The notes: generated from the sequence alone by a model not told the origin. A stretch of 64,000 nucleotides of DNA from JADJOM01 sp963817435 (GCA_963817435.1 CAWFNY010000001.1:1984001-2048000), one strand, 5' to 3'; numbered from the stretch's first letter, positions 42,103 to 51,592 are shown. Numbers and translations are program-made.

Positions 42103-43980
42103 ATGCGTGCGGCACCTTCCAACGGCGTACTCGGTGGTGCGGGCAAGTGGATCACCTGGCTGCTGACCACCGCCGCGGCGGTGACCGCGCTGCTGGTGAA
42201 CGCCCGGAATCTCGGGCTCACCGCATGGCTCGGCGCGGTCGATGTGAGTTTCGCGGACCACGCGGCGACCCGGGTACTCGTCACTCCGCGGGCGGATTCC
42301 CTGATTGCCATCGGAGACACCACGGTGCTCGCCGCGACGGTTCTGGACCGGCGTGGTGCGATCCTGACTGGCGCCCGGTTACGCTGGCAGAGCGAGGACA
42401 CGACGATCGCCGACGTCGACTCCACCGGGGCCGTGATCGCCCGCGGACCGGGACGAACCCGCATCAACGTCCACGTCCGCGATCTCACGAGTGGTGCCTC
42501 GATCACCGTCATTCAGCATCCCACCCGCGTCGTGATCACCAGCGACGGACCGGCCCGTCTCCGTCAGGGTGACTCGGTCCGCTTCTCGGCATATGCCGAG
42601 GATGCCCGCGGTCACCGGATCCGGGGAGCACCGCCCCGCTGGCGGAGCGCCGATCCCGCAATCGTCGCCATCGACTCCATGGGCACCGCCCTTGCCGGGC
42701 AGCCTGGCATCACCACCATTTCCGCCACTGCGGGCGGCGCTGGGGCCGAACTCGCACTCCAGGTGGATCTCACGGCGACGGAGGCACGGGTACTCAGCGG
42801 CGATCGCCAGCATGCGCTGGCCGGGCGGAAGCTGCTGGCGCCCGTCGTGCTCCAGGTGCTGGCCCGCGGGGGAGCACCGGTCCCCGGGACCACGGTCACG
42901 TTCATCCCGGAGGATGGCCAGGGTCAGGTGGACCCCGCCACCGCGGTCACCGATCAGCAGGGGCGGGTGCGGTCGATGTGGTCGCTCAGCTCGCATGCCG
43001 GCCTTCAGCGGCTGGTGGCGCGCGTCAGTTCACTCGACAGCGCGCTCACCTTCACCGCGGAAGCCGATCCCGTCCCGGGCAACGTCCGGACCGAGGTGAT
43101 CAGCGCTCCACCCAATGGCATCGCGGGTACTCCGCTCGACGATCCCGTCGTCATCCGGGTCACCGACTCGGCCGGCGCGCCGCTCGCCATGGTCCCCATC
43201 GCCTGGAGCACGCCCGATGGCGGGAGCCTCGAGAGCGCGGGGCGCACCGACTCGCTCGGCGGCGCCACTGCCCGCTGGTCCCTCGGTCGGCGCATGGGGA
43301 AGCAGCGGCTGCTCGCACAGATCGGACAGACCCGCGCGATTCCGCCGCTCACGATCGTCGCGGCGGCGATGGCGGGATCACCGTCACGCGCCACGCTGGT
43401 CGGCGGGACAGCTCAGCGGGGCACTGCCGGGCTCCCGCTGGCCACGCCGGTCGTGGTCCACCTCCAGGATGCAGCGGGGAATCCGGTGACGGGCCAGGCC
43501 ATCTTCCTGCGCCCGGGGTCCGGATCGGTCAGGGATTCGGTGGTCCTCACCGACCGAAAGGGAGACGCAACGACGCGGTGGACCCTCGGGCGCTCCGCCG
43601 GCAGTCAGATCCTGCGTGTCGCGGTGGAGGGGCTCGACTCCACGCTGATCGTCTCGGCCCACGCCTCCGCGGGACCACCGGCCGGACTCACGCTCACCCC
43701 GCTCCCGGCGGCGCTCAAGCCGGGCGAGGTGGTGCGCGTCGTTGCCCGGGTCACCGATGCCGGCGGCAATCCGGTTGGCAACGCGCTGGTGCAGTTCGGC
43801 GCGCGGGGAGGCACCCTCACTTCGACGCAGGTACGGAGCGATGATTCCGGGCGGGCAGTCGTCCAGTGGAAGCCGGGCCGTGGTACGGCCGAGCGCCGGA
43901 TCTCGGCGACGCTCGCCGGGACCAGGATCGCGGCCACGCAGGTGTCAGGCGGATCAATGCTGGCAAAGAAGAAGGACTGA
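42103..43980 (+). CDS. Surface protein with bacterial Ig-like (Big_2/Big_1) repeats
   Basis: Encodes 625 residues. A single hydrophobic segment (about 16-32) near the N-terminus is a signal anchor. Next come two Big_2-type domains (about 55-135 and 140-220; strands such as VLAATVLDRRGAILTGARLRWQSED and SVRFSAYAEDARGHRI) and about four Big_1-type domains (from 230: GAPVPGTTVTFIPEDGQGQV, APLAMVPIAWSTPDGGS, GNPVTGQAIFLRPGSGSV, GNPVGNALVQFGARGG). Such repeats form rigid rods in invasins and intimins; here the protein probably projects from the cell. The C-terminus has no adhesive head. A terminator precedes the gene. Confidence 0.85.
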   Translation: MRAAPSNGVLGGAGKWITWLLTTAAAVTALLVNARNLGLTAWLGAVDVSFADHAATRVLVTPRADSLIAIGDTTVLAATVLDRRGAILTGARLRWQSEDTTIADVDSTGAVIARGPGRTRINVHVRDLTSGASITVIQHPTRVVITSDGPARLRQGDSVRFSAYAEDARGHRIRGAPPRWRSADPAIVAIDSMGTALAGQPGITTISATAGGAGAELALQVDLTATEARVLSGDRQHALAGRKLLAPVVLQVLARGGAPVPGTTVTFIPEDGQGQVDPATAVTDQQGRVRSMWSLSSHAGLQRLVARVSSLDSALTFTAEADPVPGNVRTEVISAPPNGIAGTPLDDPVVIRVTDSAGAPLAMVPIAWSTPDGGSLESAGRTDSLGGATARWSLGRRMGKQRLLAQIGQTRAIPPLTIVAAAMAGSPSRATLVGGTAQRGTAGLPLATPVVVHLQDAAGNPVTGQAIFLRPGSGSVRDSVVLTDRKGDATTRWTLGRSAGSQILRVAVEGLDSTLIVSAHASAGPPAGLTLTPLPAALKPGEVVRVVARVTDAGGNPVGNALVQFGARGGTLTSTQVRSDDSGRAVVQWKPGRGTAERRISATLAGTRIAATQVSGGSMLAKKKD

Positions 43981-43989
43981 CGGCGTCCG

Positions 43990-44913
43990 CTACCCCTCCG
44001 GCCACGCGGCCCGGATGAACTGCCCCGGGAAGAGGGACGTGCAGGACATGACATGAGTGATGGCGTCGGTGTCATACGCATCACCCGAGCGATAGCCGCT
44101 GAAGAAGGTATTGAGCCGGCGCACCCGATCCGGGCTCGCGGCGACGGACTGGAGGCCGAGGGACACACCGAAGTTGGTGAAGGCAAACTTCATCTCGCGC
44201 TTCCAGGGCACGCGACAGAAATACCCTGGGGGATTGATCCACATCTCGTCGAGCCGGCGCAGTGCCCGCGTGCGCTGTACGACCGCCCAGGGCTCCTCCG
44301 GAAAGAAGTGACTCAGCCAGAGCATCATGCCCAGGCCGAGGTCCTGGGTGATTCTGAGATTGGGGGATGTCGTCTCGACCAGCTCCCGCAACTGCTGGAT
44401 CTGGGGCGCCAGACCGACAGGGTCGAGGAGGCGATAGACGACAAACCCGTGGAAGGCATCCAGCGCGCCCAGCCCGAAACCGGGATAGGGGCCGCTCAAG
44501 TCCTCCTGCATCTTCCAGATAACCCCGGCACCGGGGATGACAAACGCCGGATGGATTTCGCGGACCAGCGCGAGGGCCTTCTCCCTGTACGTGGGGTCGA
44601 TGGCGCCGAGGCGTCCCAGCGCGAAGATCCACATCGCGAGATAGTGGAAGTACTGTCCATCCCTGTCGGGCGCCTCCCCGATCCGCACCCCCCTGCGCCT
44701 GCCTAACACCCGGTCCACCTCGGAGACGACCCATTCCGCCTCCCGCAGAAACCGGTCATCACGGGTCTCCATCCAGAGGGAGACCAGCAGCACGACACCG
44801 AACGCATCGGTCCACAGGTAGCGCAGCCCATTGGGCCAGATGTGCCGTTCGCGCATCCATGCCAACCGGGCTTCGACCCCGGCGACGTCGCGAAGCGGCA
44901 GGGTGCTGGTCAC
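43990..44913 (-). CDS. Conserved protein of unknown function (alpha/alpha-barrel-like)
   Basis: Encodes 307 residues without signal peptide or membrane segment. It is rich in aromatic residues and predicts long helices: GLRYLWTDAFGVVLLVSLWMETRDD, YFHYLAMWIFALGRLGAIDP, GLGALDAFHGFVVYRLLDP and LGLGMMLWLSHFFPEEPW. This resembles toroidal (alpha/alpha)n enzymes such as GH88/GH105 or terpene-cyclase-like folds, but I see no known catalytic motif. The GTG at 44913 overlaps the stop of the PCMT-EreA fusion gene by four bases (GTGA), so the two are co-translated and probably act on the same process. Its 3' end is nine bases from the Ig-repeat gene end. Confidence 0.75.
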   Translation of the reverse strand: MTSTLPLRDVAGVEARLAWMRERHIWPNGLRYLWTDAFGVVLLVSLWMETRDDRFLREAEWVVSEVDRVLGRRRGVRIGEAPDRDGQYFHYLAMWIFALGRLGAIDPTYREKALALVREIHPAFVIPGAGVIWKMQEDLSGPYPGFGLGALDAFHGFVVYRLLDPVGLAPQIQQLRELVETTSPNLRITQDLGLGMMLWLSHFFPEEPWAVVQRTRALRRLDEMWINPPGYFCRVPWKREMKFAFTNFGVSLGLQSVAASPDRVRRLNTFFSGYRSGDAYDTDAITHVMSCTSLFPGQFIRAAWPEG

Positions 44914-46895
44914 AGGCCGAAGGGGTAGGTATCGGGCAGTCCAGCGCCGACCAGGGCGGGCTGGGCATGCACGGCGTGGGTTTCGTCGAACCAGATGTAC
45001 TCGTCGAACTGGAGCGGGAGCACGGCCTGGAAGTAATGGCTCTGCAGCTCGCTCTCGGGCCGGTAGATCACACCGATGGCGCGCTCCAGCCGGGGCGACT
45101 CCAGCTCCTCGCGCACCGCCGGTCGCGCCGCCGCACCCAGCGGCAGCATGCAGGCCGCCCGGCCCGAATCGTGGAAGAGCCGCTCATAACTCTCGGGATG
45201 CGACGGCCGGACCTGCATCACCCGCATGGGTGCGTCCCAGTCGCTGGCGGCGGCCACGGTGCCATGGTCGGTGCCGAACCCGAGCAGGAAGGCGTCCTTC
45301 CCGAAGCGCTCGCGACAGAGCTGGCCGATGTTGAATTCACCCCGGGCGCTCATCTCGGTGGCCGCCGCGTTCCCGACGTGCGAGTTGTGCTCCCAGACGA
45401 CGGCTCTGGCTCCCGGACCGCGGGAATCGAGCAGCATCATGAGAGTGTCGAACATGTGATGATCGCGGAGATTCCAGGAATCCGCCCCGCCGTAGTACAT
45501 CGTGCGATAGTATCGCTCGGCGTTGGCGACCAGCCGCGCGTTCTGCGCCGCGTCGAGAAACCGCTCGCCATCGGACGCGGCGTAGTCGAGCCGCCGTTCC
45601 ATCATGTCGCGGAGCATGCGGGTGACCGGTTCCTCGCAGCTCCGGTATCGCCCGGTCACGGCGGCCCGGCCATAGACCGCGGGATCGCTCTCCCAGGGGC
45701 TCAGGCAGGAGTAGCGCCGCCTGGCAACCGCGGCCGTGTCCGGATCGACCTCGTCGAGGTACTGCAGCACCGCCGAGATCGAGGTGAAGAGGCTGTAGAG
45801 GTCGAGGCCGTGGAAGCCGGCCCGCTTCGCGGGATCGGCAACGCCGGCGTTCCAGCCCCGCAGCCACTCGACGAACTCGTGCACTTCGGCGTTGCGCCAC
45901 ATCCAGGTGGGAAAGCGGGTGAAGGCGGGCTCCGGCGAGGGCACCGCCGGCGCGTGCCGCACGTAGCGGTCGATCCGGGCCGCGTCTGGCCAGTCAGCCT
46001 CGACGGCGACGATGGTGAAGCCGCGCTGGACGATCAGCTCGCGGGTGATCCGGGCGCGCATGCGGTAGAACTCGGAGGTGCCGTGGCTTGCCTCGCCGAG
46101 CAGGACGACACGCGCATCGCCGATGCGGTCGAGCAGCGGGCCCAAGTCGACGTCGTCGATACCGGAGATGGGCTCGGCCGATTCGCGAATCAGCGCCGCG
46201 ATGCCCTCGCTGCGGCTGCGCGGCCTCGGAGCCGCGATCGCGCTCGGCTCCTCCCAGGCGTCCGCGCCCACCAGCGGCACGAAGCGGACTTCGGCCAGCG
46301 ACTCCTGCTCGAAACGATCCTGATCGACGCGCGTGATCCGGATCAGGTGCTGCAGATGCAGCTCGGTGCCCACGGGAATCACCAGCCGGCCACCGATGGC
46401 AAGCTGTTCGCGGAGCCTGCTCGGAACCCGCGGACCGCCGGCCGTCACGATGATCGCATCGAATGGCGCGTGTGCGGGCAGGCCGAGCGTGCCGTCGCCT
46501 TCCACCACCTCCACGTTGTCGTAACCGAGCGACTGGAGTCGCCGCCGTGCCAGCGCGGCGAGCGCGCCGTGTCGTTCGACCGTGTAGACCGTACCCACGA
46601 CGCGGGAAAGCGCCGCCGCGCCGTAGCCGGATCCGGTGCCGATTTCGAGCACCCGGTCACGCGGCCCCGGCCGGATGGCAGCGATCATCAGCGCGACGAT
46701 GTAGGGCTGCGAAATCGTCTGGCCTTCGGCGATCGGCAGCGGGGTATCCTCATACGCGAAGCCGGCGAGGTCCTCGGGCAGGAAGACCTCCCGCGGAACT
46801 TCGCGCATCGCCTTCAAGACCCGGGGATCACTCACTCCGCGAGCCGCAATCTGCTGCCGCACCATCGCCTCACGCCGGGCGGCGGAGTCAGGCAT
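44910..46895 (-). CDS. Fusion of protein-L-isoaspartate O-methyltransferase and erythromycin-esterase-like domain
   Basis: Encodes 661 residues. Residues 1-210 are a PCMT (Pcm) domain: MVRQQIAARGVSDPRVLKAM, motif I VLEIGTGSGYGAAAL, VVEGDGTLGLP, DAIIVTAGG. A linker leads to an erythromycin-esterase (EreA/SuccoB) domain about 240-661, with VVLLGEASHGTSEFYRMRARITREL (active-site Glu and His), VEADWPDA and WEHNSHVGNA. PCMT repairs isoAsp residues by methylation; Ere enzymes hydrolyse lactones, and the environmental members are mostly not resistance factors. ATG 46895 has GGAGGG just upstream and begins as PCMTs do; a GTG at 46988 would add 31 residues. The downstream partner overlaps by 4 bases. 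Confidence 0.9.
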   Translation of the reverse strand: MPDSAARREAMVRQQIAARGVSDPRVLKAMREVPREVFLPEDLAGFAYEDTPLPIAEGQTISQPYIVALMIAAIRPGPRDRVLEIGTGSGYGAAALSRVVGTVYTVERHGALAALARRRLQSLGYDNVEVVEGDGTLGLPAHAPFDAIIVTAGGPRVPSRLREQLAIGGRLVIPVGTELHLQHLIRITRVDQDRFEQESLAEVRFVPLVGADAWEEPSAIAAPRPRSRSEGIAALIRESAEPISGIDDVDLGPLLDRIGDARVVLLGEASHGTSEFYRMRARITRELIVQRGFTIVAVEADWPDAARIDRYVRHAPAVPSPEPAFTRFPTWMWRNAEVHEFVEWLRGWNAGVADPAKRAGFHGLDLYSLFTSISAVLQYLDEVDPDTAAVARRRYSCLSPWESDPAVYGRAAVTGRYRSCEEPVTRMLRDMMERRLDYAASDGERFLDAAQNARLVANAERYYRTMYYGGADSWNLRDHHMFDTLMMLLDSRGPGARAVVWEHNSHVGNAAATEMSARGEFNIGQLCRERFGKDAFLLGFGTDHGTVAAASDWDAPMRVMQVRPSHPESYERLFHDSGRAACMLPLGAAARPAVREELESPRLERAIGVIYRPESELQSHYFQAVLPLQFDEYIWFDETHAVHAQPALVGAGLPDTYPFGL

Positions 46896-47215
46896 CGAGC
46901 CCTCCAGTCTGCGAATCTCGCCCGATTGCAGAGTACCACCGGAAGCAGGAAGCGGGGCTGAGCGGGAGATGAGAGTCATTTCAGTCACTTCACGCCCGGT
47001 TAACGGACTCTTCAGGCGACCGATCCGCCTGGTCCGATGTCGTCCGAGGGTGAGTCCGGCGGGAGGCTATGCTGGACAGAGTGCCCCCGGTGTACACCGC
47101 GCGACGCCGAAACGACTCACAATCGGCCGGTTTCGTTGCAGGCGGTGACGAAATGGAGAGGAACGAAACTTGAGATGAGACCCGTTGTCCGCACTACACT
47201 GTCCTGGAGGACACC
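46896..47215. other. 320-base intergenic region, no gene seen
   Basis: It separates the divergent fusion gene and DUF4384 gene. I see no convincing frame, hairpin or operator. A minus-strand TACTCT box lies near 46935, about 35 bases before the fusion start, and a short inverted repeat CGAAAC/GTTTCG sits at 47108-47135. GGAGGA precedes the ATG at 47216. Confidence 0.6.
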
Positions 47216-47875
47216 ATGCTCGCCGCCCTCGCTCTCTCGCTCCTGCTCCCCGCCGCGCATCCTGTCAGCGCCGCCGATCCCCCGATTCGCCTCAAACTGT
47301 CCCACGACACCTACGAGCGAGGAGACCGCGCCCGGGTCCGGGTCAAGCTGGCGCAGGACGGCTATCTGCTCGTCCTGCGCAGGGACGCAAACGGCCACGT
47401 CCGCGTCCTCTACCCGCTCGAACCGGATGACGAGCAGAAGGCGCGGGGCGGGAAGGAATTCGAAGTGCGCGGCCGGGGTGACCGCGAAGCGTTCGCCGTG
47501 GACGAGGCAGGCGGCACCGGCACGGTGCTGGCCGTGCGCGCGGACGAGCCCTTCGACTTCAGCGACTTCCTCCGCGGCAGCCGCTGGGACTATCGGGCCT
47601 TGAGCGACAGCATGAGCGACGGCGACGCCGAGTCGGCGCTGCTCGACCTGGTGGACCGGATGACCCGCGGGCGCTACGACTACGACACGGTGCAATACGC
47701 GGTGCTGGCCGCGGATGAGCATCGCCGCTACGTCGGCTGGTACGACCCCTGGTACTTCGGGTCGATCTACCCCTGCTTCGCGTGCAACCCGTTCTTCTAC
47801 GGGCCGCGCTACGGATTCAGGGCGACGGTAGGATTCGGCTTTGGTCACGGCAGGCACTACTACCGTCGCCATTAG
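47216..47875 (+). CDS. Exported DUF4384-type protein
   Basis: Encodes 219 residues with a signal peptide (LAALALSLLLPAAHPVSA). Residues 22-125 fit the DUF4384 pattern (IRLKLSHDTYERGDRARVRVKLAQDGYLLVLRRD split by a short loop, then VRVLYPLEPDD), a beta-sandwich domain seen in many exported or kinase-linked proteins. The C-terminus is rich in Tyr, Gly, His and Arg (GWYDPWYFG, FGHGRHYYRRH), which looks like a low-complexity binding tail. Function unknown. GGAGGA is placed six bases before ATG. The DUF445 gene begins 99 bases later. Confidence 0.8.
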   Translation: MLAALALSLLLPAAHPVSAADPPIRLKLSHDTYERGDRARVRVKLAQDGYLLVLRRDANGHVRVLYPLEPDDEQKARGGKEFEVRGRGDREAFAVDEAGGTGTVLAVRADEPFDFSDFLRGSRWDYRALSDSMSDGDAESALLDLVDRMTRGRYDYDTVQYAVLAADEHRRYVGWYDPWYFGSIYPCFACNPFFYGPRYGFRATVGFGFGHGRHYYRRH

Positions 47876-47974
47876 CCGTACCGACACTCTTACGGTGGCC
47901 GGCTCCCCGCGGCCACCCGCCCCTCGGCCCGGGGATTCCGCCGCGCTCAGCGCGGTGGTTTCTTTCCCGGGCCG

Positions 47975-49270
47975 ATGTCAGACCCCACTCTGCCGCCGCC
48001 TTCCCTCGAGGCGCTGCCGGCTCCGCCCAGGAAGGACGAGGCCACCCGCCGCGCCGAGCTGCGCACGATGAAGCGGCTGGCCACCGGGCTGCTCGGGGTG
48101 GCCCTGATTGTCTTCGTCGCCGCGCGGCTCCTCGAGCCGGCCTACCCCTGGCTCGGATTCGTCCGGGCCACCGCCGAGGCATCGCTCGTCGGCGGAGTGG
48201 CGGACTGGTTCGCGGTGACCGCGCTCTTCCGCCGGCCACTGGGCCTGCCGATCCCGCACACCGCCATCATCCAGACCCAGAAGGAACGGATCGGGCGGGT
48301 GCTCGGCAACTTCGTCCAGAATCATTTCCTCTCCCATGACGTCCTCTCCGCGCGGCTCCGCGCGATGCGGGTGGCCGAGCGATCGGCTCGCTGGCTGAGC
48401 GACCCGGAGCAGAGTCTGCGGCTCGCGCGCGATCTCTCCGCCGGCGTGGCGCAGGCCGTCAAGGCGGTGCCCGAGGGGGAGGTCCGCACCCTGATCCATG
48501 AGAGCGCGGTCGCGCGGCTCCGCACCGTCCCGCTCGCGCCGATGCTCGGTACGCTCCTCTCGGTGGTCGCCACCGATCAGCGGCACCAGGTGCTGCTCGA
48601 TGAGGCGCTGCGTCTCGCGGGGGATTCACTCGCGAAGAACCGGGATGAGTTGCGCCAGCGCATCAAGGAGGAGAGTCCGTGGTGGGTCCCCACTGCGGTC
48701 GACAACGCCTTCCAGCGCAAGCTCGAAACCGCCTCGCAGCGGCTGATCGACGAGGTCAAGGCCGATCCGCAGCATCCGCTCCGGCTCAAGTTTGACGCGG
48801 CCTTCCGCGACTTCATCGAGCGCCTGCAGCATTCACCGGAAATCATCGCGAAGGCGGAGGGCCTCAAGGCCGAGCTGCTCGGGCATCCGGCGGTCGGGGA
48901 GTTTGCCGCCTCGCTGTGGGATCGAGCCCGCGGGGCGGCGGAGCGCTACACCGCCCAGGCCGATTCCCCCACCCTGCAGCCGCTGGCGCGGGGCATCAGC
49001 GCCATCGGCACCTCGCTGCTCGCCGACGAGGCTCGGCTGAAGGAACTCGACGAATTCCTCACCGGATTCGCGGCGTCGGTGCTGGAGCGTCACCGGCACG
49101 AGGTCGGTACGCTCATCGCTGAGACGGTGCGGCAGTGGGATCCTGAAGTCGCCGCGGACCGGCTGGAGCTGGCCGTGGGGCGCGACCTGCAATTCATCCG
49201 GCTCAACGGCACCCTCGTCGGCGGGATGGCGGGCCTCATCATCTACACCATCTCGCTGCTGGTCCGGTAG
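47975..49270 (+). CDS. DUF445 family membrane protein
   Basis: Encodes 431 residues. The conserved DUF445 signatures are EASLVGGVADWFAVTALFRRPLGLPIPHTAII (about 70-100) and QTQKERIGRVLGNFVQNHFL, followed by long helical arms, with LQFIRLNGTLVGGMAGLIIYTISLLV as the C-terminal membrane helix. One helix near 35-55 is at the N-terminus. The family is widespread, thought to help envelope or membrane organisation, and its molecular role is not known. ATG 47975 gives an N-terminal Pro-rich segment before the first helix; a shorter start is possible. Confidence 0.88.
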   Translation: MSDPTLPPPSLEALPAPPRKDEATRRAELRTMKRLATGLLGVALIVFVAARLLEPAYPWLGFVRATAEASLVGGVADWFAVTALFRRPLGLPIPHTAIIQTQKERIGRVLGNFVQNHFLSHDVLSARLRAMRVAERSARWLSDPEQSLRLARDLSAGVAQAVKAVPEGEVRTLIHESAVARLRTVPLAPMLGTLLSVVATDQRHQVLLDEALRLAGDSLAKNRDELRQRIKEESPWWVPTAVDNAFQRKLETASQRLIDEVKADPQHPLRLKFDAAFRDFIERLQHSPEIIAKAEGLKAELLGHPAVGEFAASLWDRARGAAERYTAQADSPTLQPLARGISAIGTSLLADEARLKELDEFLTGFAASVLERHRHEVGTLIAETVRQWDPEVAADRLELAVGRDLQFIRLNGTLVGGMAGLIIYTISLLVR

Positions 49271-49399
49271 CCGGAACCCCGGAGTCTTCACATCTCCCTT
49301 AGCTCCTTTTCAGGCCGATGATGGCATCTTGTCGGCAGGTGAGGTGTGGGGCGCGAAGCTACTTGCAGGGGCGAGCTGGTCACCGAAGGAGAGGGCGGG

Positions 49400-49633
49400 A
49401 TGAGCAAACTGACGAAGAAGCTGATCGCCAAGGGCCGGGACGCAGCGGAAAAGGCCTATCGGAAGGCCGAGACCAGAGTGCTGGTCGCCGAAGGCAGGAA
49501 GTCGGTTCGCGCCAAGGTCAGGACGGTCGGGAAGGTCAGCAAGAAGGCCGCAAAGACCGGAATGATCGTCGGCGTCCTGGCGGCGGCGGGCGTGGTGGTC
49601 CGGGAGATCCGGAAGCGCAAGAAGCTCCGCTGA
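49400..49633 (+). CDS. Small basic single-helix membrane protein
   Basis: Encodes 77 residues. The N-terminus has many lysines and arginines (KLTKKLIAKGRDAAEKAYRK), then an amphipathic Ala/Lys/Val region, one hydrophobic helix near 50-67 (MIVGVLAAAGVVV) and a basic tail (REIRKRKKLR). ATG 49400 is preceded by GAGAGGGCGGG, a good ribosome site, whereas the longer upstream frame has none. It may interact with DNA or acidic lipids; I do not recognise a family. The M1 peptidase gene begins 55 bases later. Confidence 0.7.
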   Translation: MSKLTKKLIAKGRDAAEKAYRKAETRVLVAEGRKSVRAKVRTVGKVSKKAAKTGMIVGVLAAAGVVVREIRKRKKLR

Positions 49634-49688
49634 GGCAGGCGGAGGGCCCCACCCTTGTCAGCCGGGCCGCGGATCGCCTAAATACGGC

Positions 49689-51347
49689 ATGAAATCCTCT
49701 CTCTGGCTCGGCTGCCTGATCCTCGTCCCGCTCGCCACCGCGGTGGCGCAGGACACCCCGCCCGCGACGCACGCGGACTCGCTCCGTGGATCCATCACCC
49801 CGGAACGGGCCTGGTGGGACGTGGCGTTCTACGATCTGCATGTCCGCTTCAACACCGACAAACAGACGATCCGCGGCGTCAACCACATCAGCTACCGGGT
49901 GCTCCAGCCCGCGAAGGTGATGCAGATCGACCTACAGGTCCCGCTGCAGGTGGACAGCTTCGTCCAGCTCGGCAAGCGCCTCGAGTACCGCCGCGACGGC
50001 AACGCCTTCTTCGTCTACCTCGAAGCCACCCAGGAGCCCGGGGAACAGCAGACCATCTCGGTCTACTACTACGGACATCCGGTGATCGCGCGGCGGGCGC
50101 CGTGGGATGGCGGCGTGGTCTGGGCCACTGACAGCCTGGGCGGCGACTGGATCGCGACGGCCTGCCAGGGCACCGGTGCGAGCATCTGGTGGCCCAACAA
50201 GGACACCCAGGCGGATGAGCCGGACAGCCAGCGGGTCGCCATCACGGTGCCGGACGGGATCAAGGACGTGTCCAACGGACGGCTCCGCAGCGTGACCTCC
50301 AACGGCGACGGCACCACCACCTACGACTGGTTCGTCAGCGCGCCGATCAACAACTACGACGTCGCGGTCAACGCCGGCAACTACGCCCACTTCAGCGACA
50401 CCTATCAGGGCGAGGGCGGCGAGCTCACCCTCAACTACTGGCCGCTGGCCTACCATCTCGAGGCCGCCCGGCGCCAGTTCACCCAGGTGAAGCCGATGCT
50501 CGCCTGCTTCGAGAAGTGGTTCGGCCCCTATCCCTGGTACGCCGACGGCTATCAGCTGGTGGAGACACCCCACCTCGGCATGGAACACCAGAGCGCCGTC
50601 GCCTACGGCAATCACTACCGCAACGGCTACCTGGGCCGGGACCTCTCCGGCTCGGGCGAAGGCCTGGACTGGGACTTCATCATCGTCCACGAGAGCGCGC
50701 ATGAGTGGTGGGGCAACAACCTGACGACCGCCGACCTCGCGGACATGTGGGTGCACGAGGGCTTCGCGAATTACGCCGAGGGGCTGTATGTGGAGTGCCT
50801 GCGCGGACGGGAGGCGGGTGCCCGCTACAACATCGGGAACCGGAAGGGGATCCGGAACGACTCGCCGATCGTGCCGCAATACGGGCTCAATCGCGAGGGA
50901 TCGGGTGACATGTACCCCAAGGGCGGGAACATGCTGCACACCATCCGGCAGGTCATCAACGACGACGACCGCTGGCGCCAGATCCTGCGGGGACTCAATC
51001 AGGTGTACCGGCACCAGATCGTCACCGGTCGCCAGGTGCAGGACTACATCAGCCGCGAGTCGGGCATCGACTTCTCGAAGGTCTTCGAGCAGTACCTCAC
51101 GACGACGAAGATCCCGACCCTCGAGTACCGGATCGCCGGCACGACCCTCTCCTACCACTGGGTCGACGCCGTGCCCGGATTCGACCTGCCGATCCGCGCC
51201 ACGATCAGCGGCACCGGCTATGCCGTCATTCGCCCGTCGGATGAATGGAAGACGGTGACGCTCACACTGCCGAACCCCGAGGATTTCCAGGTCGATCCCA
51301 ATTTCTACATCCTGACCAGGCGTCTGACCGCCGACAGCACGAAGTAG
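49689..51347 (+). CDS. Exported M1-family metallopeptidase
   Basis: Encodes 552 residues with a signal peptide (WLGCLILVPLATAVAQ). The gluzincin zinc motif is HESAH (334-338) and the third ligand Glu357 in WVHEGFANYAE lies 18 residues later, as in aminopeptidase N and leukotriene-A4-hydrolase-like enzymes. GMEHQS near 300 corresponds to the GxMEN exopeptidase motif but has H-Q instead of N, so specificity may differ. The N-terminal beta domain (DLHVRFNTDKQTIRGVNHISYRV) is present; the large C-terminal helical domain of APN is short. It probably trims peptides in the periplasm or outside the cell. Confidence 0.9.
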   Translation: MKSSLWLGCLILVPLATAVAQDTPPATHADSLRGSITPERAWWDVAFYDLHVRFNTDKQTIRGVNHISYRVLQPAKVMQIDLQVPLQVDSFVQLGKRLEYRRDGNAFFVYLEATQEPGEQQTISVYYYGHPVIARRAPWDGGVVWATDSLGGDWIATACQGTGASIWWPNKDTQADEPDSQRVAITVPDGIKDVSNGRLRSVTSNGDGTTTYDWFVSAPINNYDVAVNAGNYAHFSDTYQGEGGELTLNYWPLAYHLEAARRQFTQVKPMLACFEKWFGPYPWYADGYQLVETPHLGMEHQSAVAYGNHYRNGYLGRDLSGSGEGLDWDFIIVHESAHEWWGNNLTTADLADMWVHEGFANYAEGLYVECLRGREAGARYNIGNRKGIRNDSPIVPQYGLNREGSGDMYPKGGNMLHTIRQVINDDDRWRQILRGLNQVYRHQIVTGRQVQDYISRESGIDFSKVFEQYLTTTKIPTLEYRIAGTTLSYHWVDAVPGFDLPIRATISGTGYAVIRPSDEWKTVTLTLPNPEDFQVDPNFYILTRRLTADSTK

Positions 51348-51370
51348 GACTCCACGAAAGCGGGAGCACC

Positions 51371-51592
51371 TCAGCCGCGATCCCCTCGCTGGACACCGAT
51401 GAGGACCAGCGCGCCGCCGGCGAACAGCATGACACCGGGCACCCAGCCTGGAAGGGTACGCTCATCGGAGGTGGTCACCTTCACGTCACCGACCTCGAGG
51501 AGCTCCTTGCGAGTGGTGAAGTGACCGCCATTGTAGAGAAACATGCAGCCGACAGCGATGAGGACGACGCCGAACAGGACGAGGGGCCGCAT
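51371..51592 (-). CDS. Small two-helix membrane protein
   Basis: Encodes 73 residues from ATG 51592. Two hydrophobic helices lie near 3-20 (LVLFGVVLIAVGCMFL) and 50-68 (GVMLFAGGALVLIG), joined by a charged loop (TTRKELLEVGDVKVTTSDERTL). It resembles small proteins often annotated DUF3185-like but I am not sure. A minus-strand TATACT at about 51655-51650 lies 60 bases upstream. It faces the M1 peptidase gene, with 23 bases between the stop codons. Confidence 0.7.
   Translation of the reverse strand: MRPLVLFGVVLIAVGCMFLYNGGHFTTRKELLEVGDVKVTTSDERTLPGWVPGVMLFAGGALVLIGVQRGDRG

Noticed and set aside
44910..46895. Macrolide resistance gene
   Set aside because: The Ere-like domain is fused to PCMT in an ordinary chromosomal context without mobile elements; most environmental homologues are not resistance determinants.
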